Positions 53,164 to 62,696 of a stretch of 64,000 nucleotides of DNA are shown here, piece by piece. Position 1 is the first letter of the stretch. Each line of letters begins with the position of its first letter. Source of the stretch: Fidelibacterota bacterium (GTDB taxonomy: Bacteria; Fidelibacterota; UBA8477; JABMPR01). The DNA is taken from positions 62,001 through 126,000 of the forward strand of contig JADHVL010000008.1 in assembly GCA_016784025.1 (NCBI GenBank), in the 5' to 3' direction. The notes under the pieces were generated by a model, which worked only from the letters and a program-made list of their open reading frames with translations, did no database searches and had not been told where the DNA came from. Position numbers and translations under genes: made by a program.

Positions 53164-55133
53164 GTATGACCTATAAGAAATTTCGTGGGCGCTATATCTT
53201 CGTGGTCTTTACCTCCATTATGGTTTGGGCAGCACTGGTGCTCAAGATGTTTTATATACAAGTTATTGATCCTGATAATCTGGGCACTGCTCTACAGTCT
53301 CAATTCGAAGACAAAGTGTCTATATCACCCTTGCGTGGAAATTTTTATGATCGGAACGGCAAAAAACTCACTGATAACATAGAGCATTTCACATTTGCAG
53401 CTCACCCTGCAAAAGTGAAAGACAAAGATGCAGTCGCCAGACTCTTCAGCAAAACATTCAACAAATCTATACGCTATTACCTGAACAAACTAAAAACCAT
53501 AAAGTCATTTGTCTATCTTGAAAAAGATGTGAATCCACTGATTGGTCGCGAACTGAGCCAAAGCCCCCTCCCTGTTGGTGTTCAGGTTCAGTCCAAGGTG
53601 CGACGCTATTATCCCTACGGTGATGTCGCAGCACCCTTAATTGGCTTTGTGGGAACAGAAAACCACGGACTTTCAGGGCTGGAAGATCATTATAATCATC
53701 AACTGGCTGGGATTGATGGATGGAGAGAACTTGGCTCTGATGGTCACGGCAACACCAGAATTCGGGGTGGTTTTAGCGAGCAAAAGCCCATCAATGGCGA
53801 TGATTGTTTTCTCACAATTGATGTAGATATACAAATCATTATTGAAGAAGAATTACGGGATGCTGTTGAAAAGCATCAGGCGGATAAAGCTGAAGCCATT
53901 CTGGTTGATCCAAGTACAGGCGAAATCCTGGCCCTGGCTAACATACCGACTTTTAATCCAAATTCTCGTTCAAGAATCACCGAAGCATCCTTGATAGCCC
54001 ACCCCATCATGTCATCCTTTGAACCAGGTTCCACATTCAAGGTAGTTGGTGCCACTGCTCTGCTGGAGGACAAGAAGGTCCATCCCATGGATGTTTTTGA
54101 TTGTGAAGGAGGTGAATACTCCATTCATGGCATAGATGTAAAGGATTGGAAATCTTTTGACAACTTAACCTTTGCAGAAGTGCTTCAGAATTCATCCAAT
54201 ATTGGAATCATCAAAGCAGTTGAGCTACTTGATGAATCAAAAATGTTCAATACTGCCAGAAAATTTGGGTTCAGCGAAAAAAGTGGTATTCAATTTCCCT
54301 ATGAGAGCAGTGGTTCTCTTAAAAACAATAGAACCTGGTCTGAATTATCTAAATCTGAAATTGCAATTGGTTATGAAGTTTCTGTGACGACGCTGCAGAT
54401 GGCTATGGCCTATTCCGCCATCGGAAACGGTGGTGTACTTATGAAACCTCAGCTGGTTCAAAAGCTAAAAACACCTAAAGGTCACGAGCAAAAAATTGAT
54501 CACATCGATGCATTGCGCCGTGTGGCTTCGGAAAAGACCATGCATACCATGTCTGATATTCTTGAGAAGGCTGTCTCTCAGGGCACAGGGCATAACGCCT
54601 TCCTGCCCAACCTGAAAATAGCTGGTAAGACCGGTACTGCTAAAAAACTAAAAAATGGCAAATATGTGAGTGAGTATATCGCCTCATTCGCCAGCTTTTA
54701 TCCTTCAGATGATCCTGAATACACATTGATCGTTACGGTGGATCACCCCAGGACAGGCGGTTACACTGGTGGCATGGTGGCAGCTCCCATTGCCAAGGAA
54801 ATTTATCGACGGATCTACAATCTTAAAGGGCGAGACGCAGAACCTTATCTCCAGGCCTCTGTACCAAAGGACAGAGATGAAAGTGTCAATGAAGCACCGA
54901 GGTCACTCCAGGGTCAATTACTGAGTGCCGCTCTCCCCGTTCTTAAAATCAACGCTACTCAAGTCACCATGCCTGATTTAAAGGGTATGAGCTTGAAGAT
55001 GAGTCTTTCAGGGCTGTATGCCATGGGACTCAAACCAATCCCTCATGGGAGCGGACGAGTCATCAGACAAGTACCGGCAGCGGGAAAAACACTTAAAGCA
55101 GGTCAATCTGTAGAAATCTATTTGGGTGAATAA
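53160..55133 (+). CDS. ftsI: Penicillin-binding protein FtsI with PASTA domain
   Basis: 657 residues, a septal peptidoglycan transpeptidase. N-terminal membrane anchor (about 12-33), dimerisation domain (SPLRGNFYDRNGKKL), transpeptidase domain with Ser291-x-x-Lys294 (FEPGSTFK), Ser345-x-Asn347 (NSSN) and Lys490-Thr-Gly (AGKTGTA). A single PASTA domain at the C-terminus (about 595-657: VTMPDLKGMSLKMSL) is common in FCB and Firmicute homologues and absent from E. coli FtsI. Overlaps ftsL by 4 bp (ATGA). Confidence 0.96.
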   Translation: MSMTYKKFRGRYIFVVFTSIMVWAALVLKMFYIQVIDPDNLGTALQSQFEDKVSISPLRGNFYDRNGKKLTDNIEHFTFAAHPAKVKDKDAVARLFSKTFNKSIRYYLNKLKTIKSFVYLEKDVNPLIGRELSQSPLPVGVQVQSKVRRYYPYGDVAAPLIGFVGTENHGLSGLEDHYNHQLAGIDGWRELGSDGHGNTRIRGGFSEQKPINGDDCFLTIDVDIQIIIEEELRDAVEKHQADKAEAILVDPSTGEILALANIPTFNPNSRSRITEASLIAHPIMSSFEPGSTFKVVGATALLEDKKVHPMDVFDCEGGEYSIHGIDVKDWKSFDNLTFAEVLQNSSNIGIIKAVELLDESKMFNTARKFGFSEKSGIQFPYESSGSLKNNRTWSELSKSEIAIGYEVSVTTLQMAMAYSAIGNGGVLMKPQLVQKLKTPKGHEQKIDHIDALRRVASEKTMHTMSDILEKAVSQGTGHNAFLPNLKIAGKTGTAKKLKNGKYVSEYIASFASFYPSDDPEYTLIVTVDHPRTGGYTGGMVAAPIAKEIYRRIYNLKGRDAEPYLQASVPKDRDESVNEAPRSLQGQLLSAALPVLKINATQVTMPDLKGMSLKMSLSGLYAMGLKPIPHGSGRVIRQVPAAGKTLKAGQSVEIYLGE

Positions 55134-56605
55134 TGCAACTGACTAATATTGTCAATCAGGTTCCAGATATTTTAGAAGCACGTGGTGATCAGAATACCGA
55201 AGTCACCGGGATCAGCTATGATTCCAGACAAGCGCAGCCCGGTCATCTTTTTATCGCCGTTCGCGGTCTCATTACAGATGGTCATGATTTTATCTACACC
55301 GCCATCGAAAATGGTGCTCAGATCATTGTATATGATCGGTCAGATTTTGTCATTCCAGAGAATATTGCTTCAATATTGGTAAAAGATTCAAGATTGGCAT
55401 TGCCTGTCATCGCATCGACATATTTTGGTCACCCAGAAGATGGCTTGAAGCTGGTAGCCATCACTGGAACAAATGGTAAAACTACCACAAATTATTTTGT
55501 TCAGCATCTCCTCAACAAAAGTGGATCTAAAACCGGACGCATTGGTACCACTGGTGCCCAGATTGATGATATGGACATTGATCTCATGCATACCACACCG
55601 GAATCCGCTGATTTGTATGAAATTTTAGCCGAATTCGTGGCTCACGGAGCCAAAGCAGTGACGCTGGAAGTTTCCTCTCACGCACTTTCACAAAATCGAG
55701 TAGATGGTCTCACTTTTGACGTAGCTGTTTATACCAATCTGACTCAAGATCATCTGGACTATCATGGATCCCTGGAGGACTACCTGGCTGCCAAGCAATT
55801 GCTCTTCAAGGGGTTGCCAAAAGAATCTGTGGCTATTGTCAATATGGATGATCCCCATGCAGAACGTATTATCGAAGTCTGTGTAGCAAAAATTATTCGT
55901 TATGGGTACAACTCCAACGCAGAATACAGAATTTTAGACCATTCAATTAATCGCCACGGCGTGGAGCTCACCCTGGATACGCCTTATGGACAGAGAGTTG
56001 TCCAGGTAAATACTGTTGGAACTTTCAACTATTACAATTTTCTGGCAGCCTATGCGGCAGCCATTGAGTTGGAGTGTGATATTGAAAAGGTGGAGCTCTC
56101 TGCAAAACTGCTCCCCATGGTACCTGGCCGGCTGGAAAAGATTGCCAACCAGGCGCCCTTTCAAGTCTTTGTTGACTATGCACATACCCCTGATGCCATG
56201 GAAACCGTTCTGGCTACCCTGGCCGAATCCTATCCAGACAATCGTCTCATCACTGTTTTTGGCTGTGGTGGTGACAGGGACAAGGGAAAGCGTCCAATCA
56301 TGGGTGAAATTGCGACTCGGCTTTCAAGCAAGGCCATTATCACCGACGATAATCCAAGAACTGAGGCACCTCTCAACATCATCCAGGAGATCATAGCCGG
56401 TTGTGGCGAACGGTCAAATTATAGCGTCATTCAAGACCGGACAGAGGCAATAAATGCCGCATTACTGGAGGCCAAGCAAGGTGATATCGTCGCTGTGTTG
56501 GGCAAGGGTCACGAGCCCTACCAGGAAATCATGGGTGAGCGCAAACCTTTTAGTGATATGACAATTGTAGATCAATTCATGGAGCAACATGGCTATTCTA
56601 CCTGA
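55133..56605 (+). CDS. murE: UDP-MurNAc-L-Ala-D-Glu:meso-DAP ligase
   Basis: 490 residues. ATP-dependent cytoplasmic ligase that adds the third amino acid of the stem peptide. P-loop GTNGKTTT (Lys116), the family HTTPESADLY and VTLEVSSHAL, and the residue-3 selectivity motif Asp-Asn407-Pro-Arg409 (DNPRTEAP), which indicates meso-diaminopimelate rather than lysine. FGCGGDRDKGKRPIMG is intact. The ATG shares a base with the ftsI stop (TAATG). Confidence 0.96.
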   Translation: MQLTNIVNQVPDILEARGDQNTEVTGISYDSRQAQPGHLFIAVRGLITDGHDFIYTAIENGAQIIVYDRSDFVIPENIASILVKDSRLALPVIASTYFGHPEDGLKLVAITGTNGKTTTNYFVQHLLNKSGSKTGRIGTTGAQIDDMDIDLMHTTPESADLYEILAEFVAHGAKAVTLEVSSHALSQNRVDGLTFDVAVYTNLTQDHLDYHGSLEDYLAAKQLLFKGLPKESVAIVNMDDPHAERIIEVCVAKIIRYGYNSNAEYRILDHSINRHGVELTLDTPYGQRVVQVNTVGTFNYYNFLAAYAAAIELECDIEKVELSAKLLPMVPGRLEKIANQAPFQVFVDYAHTPDAMETVLATLAESYPDNRLITVFGCGGDRDKGKRPIMGEIATRLSSKAIITDDNPRTEAPLNIIQEIIAGCGERSNYSVIQDRTEAINAALLEAKQGDIVAVLGKGHEPYQEIMGERKPFSDMTIVDQFMEQHGYST

Positions 56606-57956
56606 TACTATTACGTCGCTCCCTGATGTAAGCATTAAGGGGGCTTTCATGTCCCCAATTACCGGTGTCAGTATTGATACTCGAAGCTTAAATGCCGGAG
56701 ACATCTTCGTTGCATTTATCGGTTCCCTAGTGGATGGTCATGACTATATCCCAAAAGCCATTTCCCGTGGCGCTTCAGCAGTCATGGCCTCCACTTCATG
56801 GGACGGATGTGAAGATTGGGAAGCTTCCATCCCTCTGATAATGACAGAGGATCCGGTCATATCTCTTGCTGACCTTGCCACTGCACACCGGAAACTTTTT
56901 AAGATACCCCTTATCGCGATAACAGGGACAAACGGAAAAACATCTACAAAGAATTTACTTACTCATATTCTCAGTAAACGATTTTCCGTACTCTCAACAG
57001 ATGGTAACTTTAATAATCATATCGGCTTACCATTGACGCTCCTGAAATTGGATAAATCCCATGATATGGCAGTTATTGAAATGGGTGCCAGTCAAAAAGG
57101 TGACATCCAGTATCTTTGTGAGATTGCACAGCCAGATCAGGGGGTCATTACCAATATCAGTCTGGCCCATACTGAGTTTTTCAATGATATCGACACCATT
57201 CAAGCAACCAAGGGCGAACTATTTCAATACCTGGGAGCAAACGGTGGGCGTGCCTTTGTAAATCTGGATGATGAAAGAGTGGCTGAATTGGGTCAGGGTT
57301 GTACCAATCATGTCCCATATAGCTTCAAAGTAGAAACCGAGCGTGGTTTTACCCTGACAGGACCTGATAAATTAGGTTGTTATGACCTTCAATTCAGAAA
57401 ATACTCTGCTCATTTAAACCAACCCGGCAAGGCCATCGCTCTCAATGCTGCCTGTGCAGCTACTATGGCCCTGCAAAATGGAATTCGCTTTGATCAGCTT
57501 CAGGAAGCTCTGGAAGATTATGCTGGTGAAACCGGACGCATGCAACATGAAGAAGTTGGTGGGGTGCATTTTTATAATGATGCTTACAACGCCAATCCTG
57601 CAAGTGCAAAAGCCGGCTTTGAGACCATGGCTGAAATAAACAGCACAGCCCGTAAAATCCTGATCTTTGCCGACATGTTGGAGCTGGGTGTTCAGAGTGT
57701 CGAATCTCATATCAATGTCGCCGCCCAAATGCTAAAGGCCCAATTTGACCACATCATTTTATTTGGTGAAGAAGTTGTTAATACTGCCCATCACCTTAAA
57801 GAACAAGGCTTTATGTCTCTGTATTACAACAAAGACAAAGCCGAATCTCTCCAACATTTTCTGGATGAAGTCAAGCCAGGTGATCTGGTTTATCTAAAAG
57901 GTTCTCGGGGAATGCAACTGGAAGATTATGTCAATGCATATAAGGAAAACAACTAA
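56589..57956 (+). CDS. murF: UDP-MurNAc-tripeptide:D-Ala-D-Ala ligase
   Basis: 455 residues. Adds the D-Ala-D-Ala dipeptide to complete the UDP-MurNAc-pentapeptide. P-loop ITGTNGKTSTKN (Lys117), ISTDGNFNNHIGLPLTLL, EMGASQKGDIQYLCEI (about 160-175) and FYNDAYNANPASAKAG are the diagnostic motifs. It overlaps murE by 17 bp. Normal length. Confidence 0.96.
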   Translation: MAILPDTITSLPDVSIKGAFMSPITGVSIDTRSLNAGDIFVAFIGSLVDGHDYIPKAISRGASAVMASTSWDGCEDWEASIPLIMTEDPVISLADLATAHRKLFKIPLIAITGTNGKTSTKNLLTHILSKRFSVLSTDGNFNNHIGLPLTLLKLDKSHDMAVIEMGASQKGDIQYLCEIAQPDQGVITNISLAHTEFFNDIDTIQATKGELFQYLGANGGRAFVNLDDERVAELGQGCTNHVPYSFKVETERGFTLTGPDKLGCYDLQFRKYSAHLNQPGKAIALNAACAATMALQNGIRFDQLQEALEDYAGETGRMQHEEVGGVHFYNDAYNANPASAKAGFETMAEINSTARKILIFADMLELGVQSVESHINVAAQMLKAQFDHIILFGEEVVNTAHHLKEQGFMSLYYNKDKAESLQHFLDEVKPGDLVYLKGSRGMQLEDYVNAYKENN

Positions 57957-59065
57957 TGCTATATCATTTACTGTTGCCCCTACAAGAATATTTCTCAGCA
58001 TTGAACGTTTTCCGTTACATCTCCTTCCGCTCTGCCAGTGCTGCTATTACAGCTGTCTTGTTTTCTTTTATTGTGGGTCCCTGGATCATAAAAAAATTGC
58101 AAGGCATGCAAATTGGCGAAACCATTAGAACTGATGGACCTGGATCCCATTCTGCAAAAGCTGGAACGCCAACCATGGGTGGTCTTATCATCATTGGTGC
58201 CATTCTGGTACCCACTCTATTATTTGGCAGGTTAGACAATATTTACATTCAAATGATGGTCGTCTCAGTGGTCTGGATGGGTATCGTTGGGTTTATTGAT
58301 GATTATCTAAAAGCGGTTAAAAAATCCAAAAAAGGCCTCATCGCCCGCTATAAACTTCTTGGTCAAATTAGTCTGGGTCTGGTGTTAGGTGCAGTGATGA
58401 TTCTCCATCCTGAATTTGAAGGTGTTGAAACTGCTACCACCCTCCCCTTCTTCAAGGATCTGGTTTTCGACATGCAATCCGCCTGGATATACATCCCCTT
58501 TGTCATTTTTGTTATCACTGCTACTTCAAATTCTGTGAACCTCAGTGATGGTCTGGATGGTCTGGCTTCAGGTCTTATGGCTATCGCAGCCCTGGTCTTT
58601 GCTGGCATTGCCTATATCACTGGTCGTGCAGATTTTAGTCAATATTTAAATATCATATATCTCCCTAGTGCAGGAGAGCTCACTGTCTTTTGTGCGGCAC
58701 TTATTGGAGCTTCGCTTGGTTTTCTCTGGTACAACGCCCGGCCTGCAGAGGTCTTTATGGGCGATACCGGATCGCTGGCTCTTGGTGCCGCACTTGGGGC
58801 GGTGGCAGTCATGCTGAAGAAAGAGTTCCTACTGCCATTTGCAGGTGGTGTCTTCATCATTGAGTCCATCTCTGTGATCATTCAAGTGCGCTATTTCAAA
58901 TATACAAAGAAGAAGTATGGTGAAGGTCGCCGGCTATTTCGAATGGCGCCGATTCACCATCATTTTGAGCTTAAAGGTTGGGATGAGAACAAAGTTGTGA
59001 TTCGATTCTGGATCATGGGAATCCTGTTTGCCTTTTTAACACTGACAACATTTAAGATCAGGTAA
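57956..59065 (+). CDS. mraY: Phospho-MurNAc-pentapeptide transferase
   Basis: 369 residues and about ten membrane helices. Makes lipid I by transferring phospho-MurNAc-pentapeptide to undecaprenyl phosphate. Motifs: DGPGSHSAKAGTPTMGGLI (about 60-78), IDDYLKAVKKSKKGL with the Asp pair region, NSVNLSDGLDGLA (catalytic Asp), VFMGDTGSLALG and MAPIHHHFELKGW (the HHH site). TAATG coupling with murF. Confidence 0.97.
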   Translation: MLYHLLLPLQEYFSALNVFRYISFRSASAAITAVLFSFIVGPWIIKKLQGMQIGETIRTDGPGSHSAKAGTPTMGGLIIIGAILVPTLLFGRLDNIYIQMMVVSVVWMGIVGFIDDYLKAVKKSKKGLIARYKLLGQISLGLVLGAVMILHPEFEGVETATTLPFFKDLVFDMQSAWIYIPFVIFVITATSNSVNLSDGLDGLASGLMAIAALVFAGIAYITGRADFSQYLNIIYLPSAGELTVFCAALIGASLGFLWYNARPAEVFMGDTGSLALGAALGAVAVMLKKEFLLPFAGGVFIIESISVIIQVRYFKYTKKKYGEGRRLFRMAPIHHHFELKGWDENKVVIRFWIMGILFAFLTLTTFKIR

Positions 59066-59066
59066 T

Positions 59067-60443
59067 ATGAAACCATCTGACATTACAGGTAAAAACGTCA
59101 CCGTCCTGGGCAGCCAACGTTCTGCCATGGGTGCAGCACGTTTACTCCGGCATTTTGGTGCAAAAGTTCTCGTCAGCGAATTTGATGCGGATAAGTTTGA
59201 TGCGGAAAAACGTCAGATTTTGGGTGACATCGAAGCAGAATTCGAATTTGGTTATCATTCCCCTGATGTCCTGAAAAGTGATTTTGTGGTCGTGAGTCCA
59301 GGCATCCCTGAGAATGCTGACATTGTTCAAAAGATCAGAAGTAAGCATATTCCGCTCTACTCCGAAATTGAGCTCACTTCCTGGTTTATCGATGCTCCAA
59401 TCATAGCTGTTACCGGGTCAAATGGAAAAACTACTACAGTAAATCTTATTCACCACCTGCTAAAAACTGCTGGATATGACAGTTTCCTTGGTGGGAATGT
59501 AGGTGTAGCCGCGTCTGAAGTGCTCATGGATAGTCTGAATCAAGTCGCACAAAAGCCAATCTTTGTTTTAGAGGTCAGTAGTTTTCAGTTAGACAATATC
59601 GACACCTTCAAACCAAATGTGGCGGTGATCCTGAATCTCACACCTGATCATCTCGACCGATATCCCAGTCTGACAGCATATTATGAATCAAAACTGGGGA
59701 TGCTTAGAAATTTAGACGAAACCTGCACCGCCGTCATCAATAGAGACGATCCAGAATTATCTCGTCATGTCCTGGTTGTGGATGAAAGCCGTTATTTTTC
59801 AGTTTCCAGCCCATCTGGTGGTGACGCCATGTTAGCTGAAGGCATAATTGGTATCATGAAGAATGGTGAGTGGAGTCCTATTCTGCCTGCCAAAGCACTG
59901 CCTCTGCCAGGCAAGCACAATTTAAGCAATGCCCTGGCCGCTGTGGCTGCAGTCATGGATTTCATTACTGATCCTGAAATATTGGCTCAAGGACTGATGA
60001 CTTTTTCAGCAGTCCCCCATCGAATTGAGTATGTTGGTAAAATCAAGGGCATCCGCTGTTACAATGATTCTAAAGCTACCAATATTGCTTCAACTGAGGT
60101 GGCAATTCACAGTTTTCCCCAACCCCTCTGGCTGATCCTGGGTGGCAAGGATAAGGGTGGTGACTTCACAACCCTGATACCACAGTTGGAAGCATCGACT
60201 CGAGAAGTTCTCCTGGTGGGAGCAGCTTCAGATATTATTGAGACCCAGATAAGTCCAGCTTTACAAACACGTAAGGTTGAAACCATCGAATCAGCCATTA
60301 ATTACTGTTTTGATCACGGTGATGATGGTGATGTTCTGCTCCTCTCTCCGGCCTGCGCAAGTTTTGATCAATTTGACAATTTTGAAGCTAGGGGTGATCA
60401 TTTCCGGACCCTTATCCAAGCCCATGAAGGGTGGACAATGTGA
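59067..60443 (+). CDS. murD: UDP-MurNAc-L-alanine:D-glutamate ligase
   Basis: 458 residues. Adds D-glutamate as the second stem-peptide residue. N-terminal Rossmann domain (VTVLGSQRSAMGAARLL), P-loop VTGSNGKTTT (Lys121), LEVSSFQLD (about 171-179), NLTPDHLDRY, YNDSKATNIAST and LLSPACASFDQFDNFEARG near the C-terminus. The usual Gly-x-Gly-x-Ser opening is GSQRSA here, a minor change. One base follows the mraY stop. Confidence 0.96.
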   Translation: MKPSDITGKNVTVLGSQRSAMGAARLLRHFGAKVLVSEFDADKFDAEKRQILGDIEAEFEFGYHSPDVLKSDFVVVSPGIPENADIVQKIRSKHIPLYSEIELTSWFIDAPIIAVTGSNGKTTTVNLIHHLLKTAGYDSFLGGNVGVAASEVLMDSLNQVAQKPIFVLEVSSFQLDNIDTFKPNVAVILNLTPDHLDRYPSLTAYYESKLGMLRNLDETCTAVINRDDPELSRHVLVVDESRYFSVSSPSGGDAMLAEGIIGIMKNGEWSPILPAKALPLPGKHNLSNALAAVAAVMDFITDPEILAQGLMTFSAVPHRIEYVGKIKGIRCYNDSKATNIASTEVAIHSFPQPLWLILGGKDKGGDFTTLIPQLEASTREVLLVGAASDIIETQISPALQTRKVETIESAINYCFDHGDDGDVLLLSPACASFDQFDNFEARGDHFRTLIQAHEGWTM

Positions 60444-61564
60444 AATATTTCCACCTGGATAAAGTCTTGTTTATTATAGTTATTATACTTTTTGTTGCTG
60501 GTTCTGTAGTGATGTATTCCGCTTCCACCTCTCAACATGCTGATTCATCGCATTATCTAAAACGTCATCTGATGAATGGCACCATCGCTGTCATATTGGG
60601 CATCATATTTTCCAGGTTTCCACATCAATATTTCAGACATCTCCGCTATTTCATTCTCATTGGTATGTATTTATTGTTGGTCGGTGTATTGATCTATAAC
60701 AAGTCAATGGGTATGACACATCCGGCCAGATGGTTATATCTAGGCGGTTTCAGTTTCCAGGTAGCGGATTTTGTGCGACTTGGAATGATCATTTATATCG
60801 CAGACTATTTGCACCGCAACCAACAGACGCTTCATGATTTCAAGACAAGTGTCTTCCCAGCCTTCTTGATTGTTTCCACTGTGGTGGCTCTCATTGCCAT
60901 ACAGCCGGATCTTTCATCATCCCTAATGATTATGATGCTGTGTCTCATTCTATTCTATCTGGGCAATGTTCAGATCAGTCATATCTCAGCCTTCTTATCA
61001 GTTGGCTCTATAACAGCACTCGTCTATGCCTGGAGCAGACCATATATGTGGAAACGAATTATGACTTTCTTTAGTGATAATGTGGATGTGGCCAATGAAG
61101 GTTTCCAGGTACATCACTCTCTCAAGGGTCTGGCTCATGGAGGTATCGGCGGTGTCGGTCTGGGTAATAGTTATGTTAAAGATCTATTTCTCCCTGAGCC
61201 ACACACTGACTTCGTCTTTAGCATTCTAGGTGAAGAATTTGGATTTATTGGATCTTCCTTCTTTCTACTTCTCTTTTTGCTGCTCTTCCTGCGAGGATTG
61301 AGAATTGCCAGAAATTCATCTGATTCATTCAGCATGCTCCTGGCTATCGGCATCAGTTTCTCTCTATTCAGTTTTGCTATGGTAAATATTGGTGTCGTCA
61401 CAGGATTTTTACCCACAACAGGTCTCCCCCTTCCACTTATTTCTTATGGAGGTTCAAATCTGTTGGCCACTGCCGTGATGCTGGGAATTCTGTTCAACAT
61501 TTCTTCCAATAACGAGTCAGGTAAGATTTTATCATCTGAAAGGGTATTGAACATTGACTTCTAA
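60440..61564 (+). CDS. ftsW: Septal lipid II polymerase FtsW (SEDS family)
   Basis: About 374 residues with ten predicted membrane helices. SEDS peptidoglycan glycosyltransferase partner of FtsI. Motifs: AGSVVMYSAST near the start, AIQPDLSSSLMIMMLC (about 155-170; catalytic Asp), GGIGGVGLGNSYVKDLFLPE, HTDFVFSILGEEFGFIG and TGLPLPLISYGGSNL. Two GTG codons are possible (60431, 60440); I prefer 60440, which overlaps the murD stop as GTGA and has GAAGGG at a normal distance. Confidence 0.95.
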   Translation: MKYFHLDKVLFIIVIILFVAGSVVMYSASTSQHADSSHYLKRHLMNGTIAVILGIIFSRFPHQYFRHLRYFILIGMYLLLVGVLIYNKSMGMTHPARWLYLGGFSFQVADFVRLGMIIYIADYLHRNQQTLHDFKTSVFPAFLIVSTVVALIAIQPDLSSSLMIMMLCLILFYLGNVQISHISAFLSVGSITALVYAWSRPYMWKRIMTFFSDNVDVANEGFQVHHSLKGLAHGGIGGVGLGNSYVKDLFLPEPHTDFVFSILGEEFGFIGSSFFLLLFLLLFLRGLRIARNSSDSFSMLLAIGISFSLFSFAMVNIGVVTGFLPTTGLPLPLISYGGSNLLATAVMLGILFNISSNNESGKILSSERVLNIDF

Positions 61565-62696
61565 TAATATGCTGAGAGTGGCATTTGCAGGTGGCGGAAC
61601 CGGTGGACATATCATTCCAGCTCTTGCCATTGCTGAAAGATTACAGGAATGCGTTGCCAGAGAGAGTTCATTTTCTGACGTGGAAGTCCTCTTCTTTGGA
61701 AGTGATTATGGGATGGAAACGCGTCTAATTCCAGAGGCTGGATTCAAGCTTGAGACTCTACCCATCCGTGGACTTTCCAGATCCATATCCCTGGCGGGTC
61801 TGAAGCAAAACATCTTACTGCCTGGACGGTTGATCGCATCAATTATCAAAGCCAACAAAGCTTTGCGGGCCTTTGATCCACACATTACTGTAGGAACAGG
61901 TGGTTATGCCAGTGCAGTACCTGTTCGACAATCACTTCGCAACCATATTCCCATCGTCCTCCAGGAGCAAAATAGCTACCCCGGGATGGTGACACGTCTT
62001 TTTGCACCCAAGGCCAGACAGGTATTCCTCACCTACGAAGATGCCAGTCAACATCTCAAAGGGTCTCAAACGCTTCAGACAGGTAATCCCATTCGTTTTA
62101 TGGGAAGTAAAAGCGATCGCAGTGAATCCGCTGAATTATTCGGCTTAAACCCGGAGATTCCTACCCTCTTTATTCTGGGGGGGTCTCAAGGAGCCAGGGC
62201 AATCAACCGACATTTTATTGATCGCATCGCCAAATATCTGGAAAAGCTGGGGATGCAAGTCCTGTGGCAAACGGGTAAAGCTGATTTCGAATTCTGCCAG
62301 AAGCAGATTGGAACTAATCCACGCGTCGTCCTCAAACCATTTATCAAGGAGATGGATAAGGCTTATTCCATAGCTGATTTGATGGTTTGTCGTGCAGGCG
62401 CTATGACGCTTACAGAGATCAATCACTTTGGATTACCCTCCATATTGATTCCCCTGCCCAGCGCAGCAGCGAATCATCAAGAATTCAATGCCAGAAGTCA
62501 GGAGAAAGCTGGTGCAGCCAGGGTTATTCTTGAACCTGAACTTGCTGAAGGTGCATTTCTCCCACTGCTCACTGACATTTTCACTAATAAGGAAAAACTT
62601 AGTGGCATGGCCAAAGCATCAGCTGCTCTCAGTCGCCCTCAAGCCACACAAGAAATCTGTAACCACATCATAAGAATTGCGAGCACCAGTGCTTAA
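61554..62696 (+). CDS. murG: Undecaprenyl-PP-MurNAc-pentapeptide GlcNAc transferase
   Basis: 380 residues. Membrane-associated GT-B glycosyltransferase converting lipid I to lipid II. GGGTGGHIIPALAIAERL near the N-terminus (G loops), VGTGGYASAVPVR, VLQEQNSYPGMVTRLFAPKA (about 140-160), ILGGSQGARAIN and AGAMTLTEI are diagnostic. The likely start is TTG at 61554, with AAAGGG upstream and an overlap with ftsW. ATG 61569 (MLRVAFAGGG) is an alternative without a ribosome-binding site. Confidence 0.95.
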   Translation: MTSNNMLRVAFAGGGTGGHIIPALAIAERLQECVARESSFSDVEVLFFGSDYGMETRLIPEAGFKLETLPIRGLSRSISLAGLKQNILLPGRLIASIIKANKALRAFDPHITVGTGGYASAVPVRQSLRNHIPIVLQEQNSYPGMVTRLFAPKARQVFLTYEDASQHLKGSQTLQTGNPIRFMGSKSDRSESAELFGLNPEIPTLFILGGSQGARAINRHFIDRIAKYLEKLGMQVLWQTGKADFEFCQKQIGTNPRVVLKPFIKEMDKAYSIADLMVCRAGAMTLTEINHFGLPSILIPLPSAAANHQEFNARSQEKAGAARVILEPELAEGAFLPLLTDIFTNKEKLSGMAKASAALSRPQATQEICNHIIRIASTSA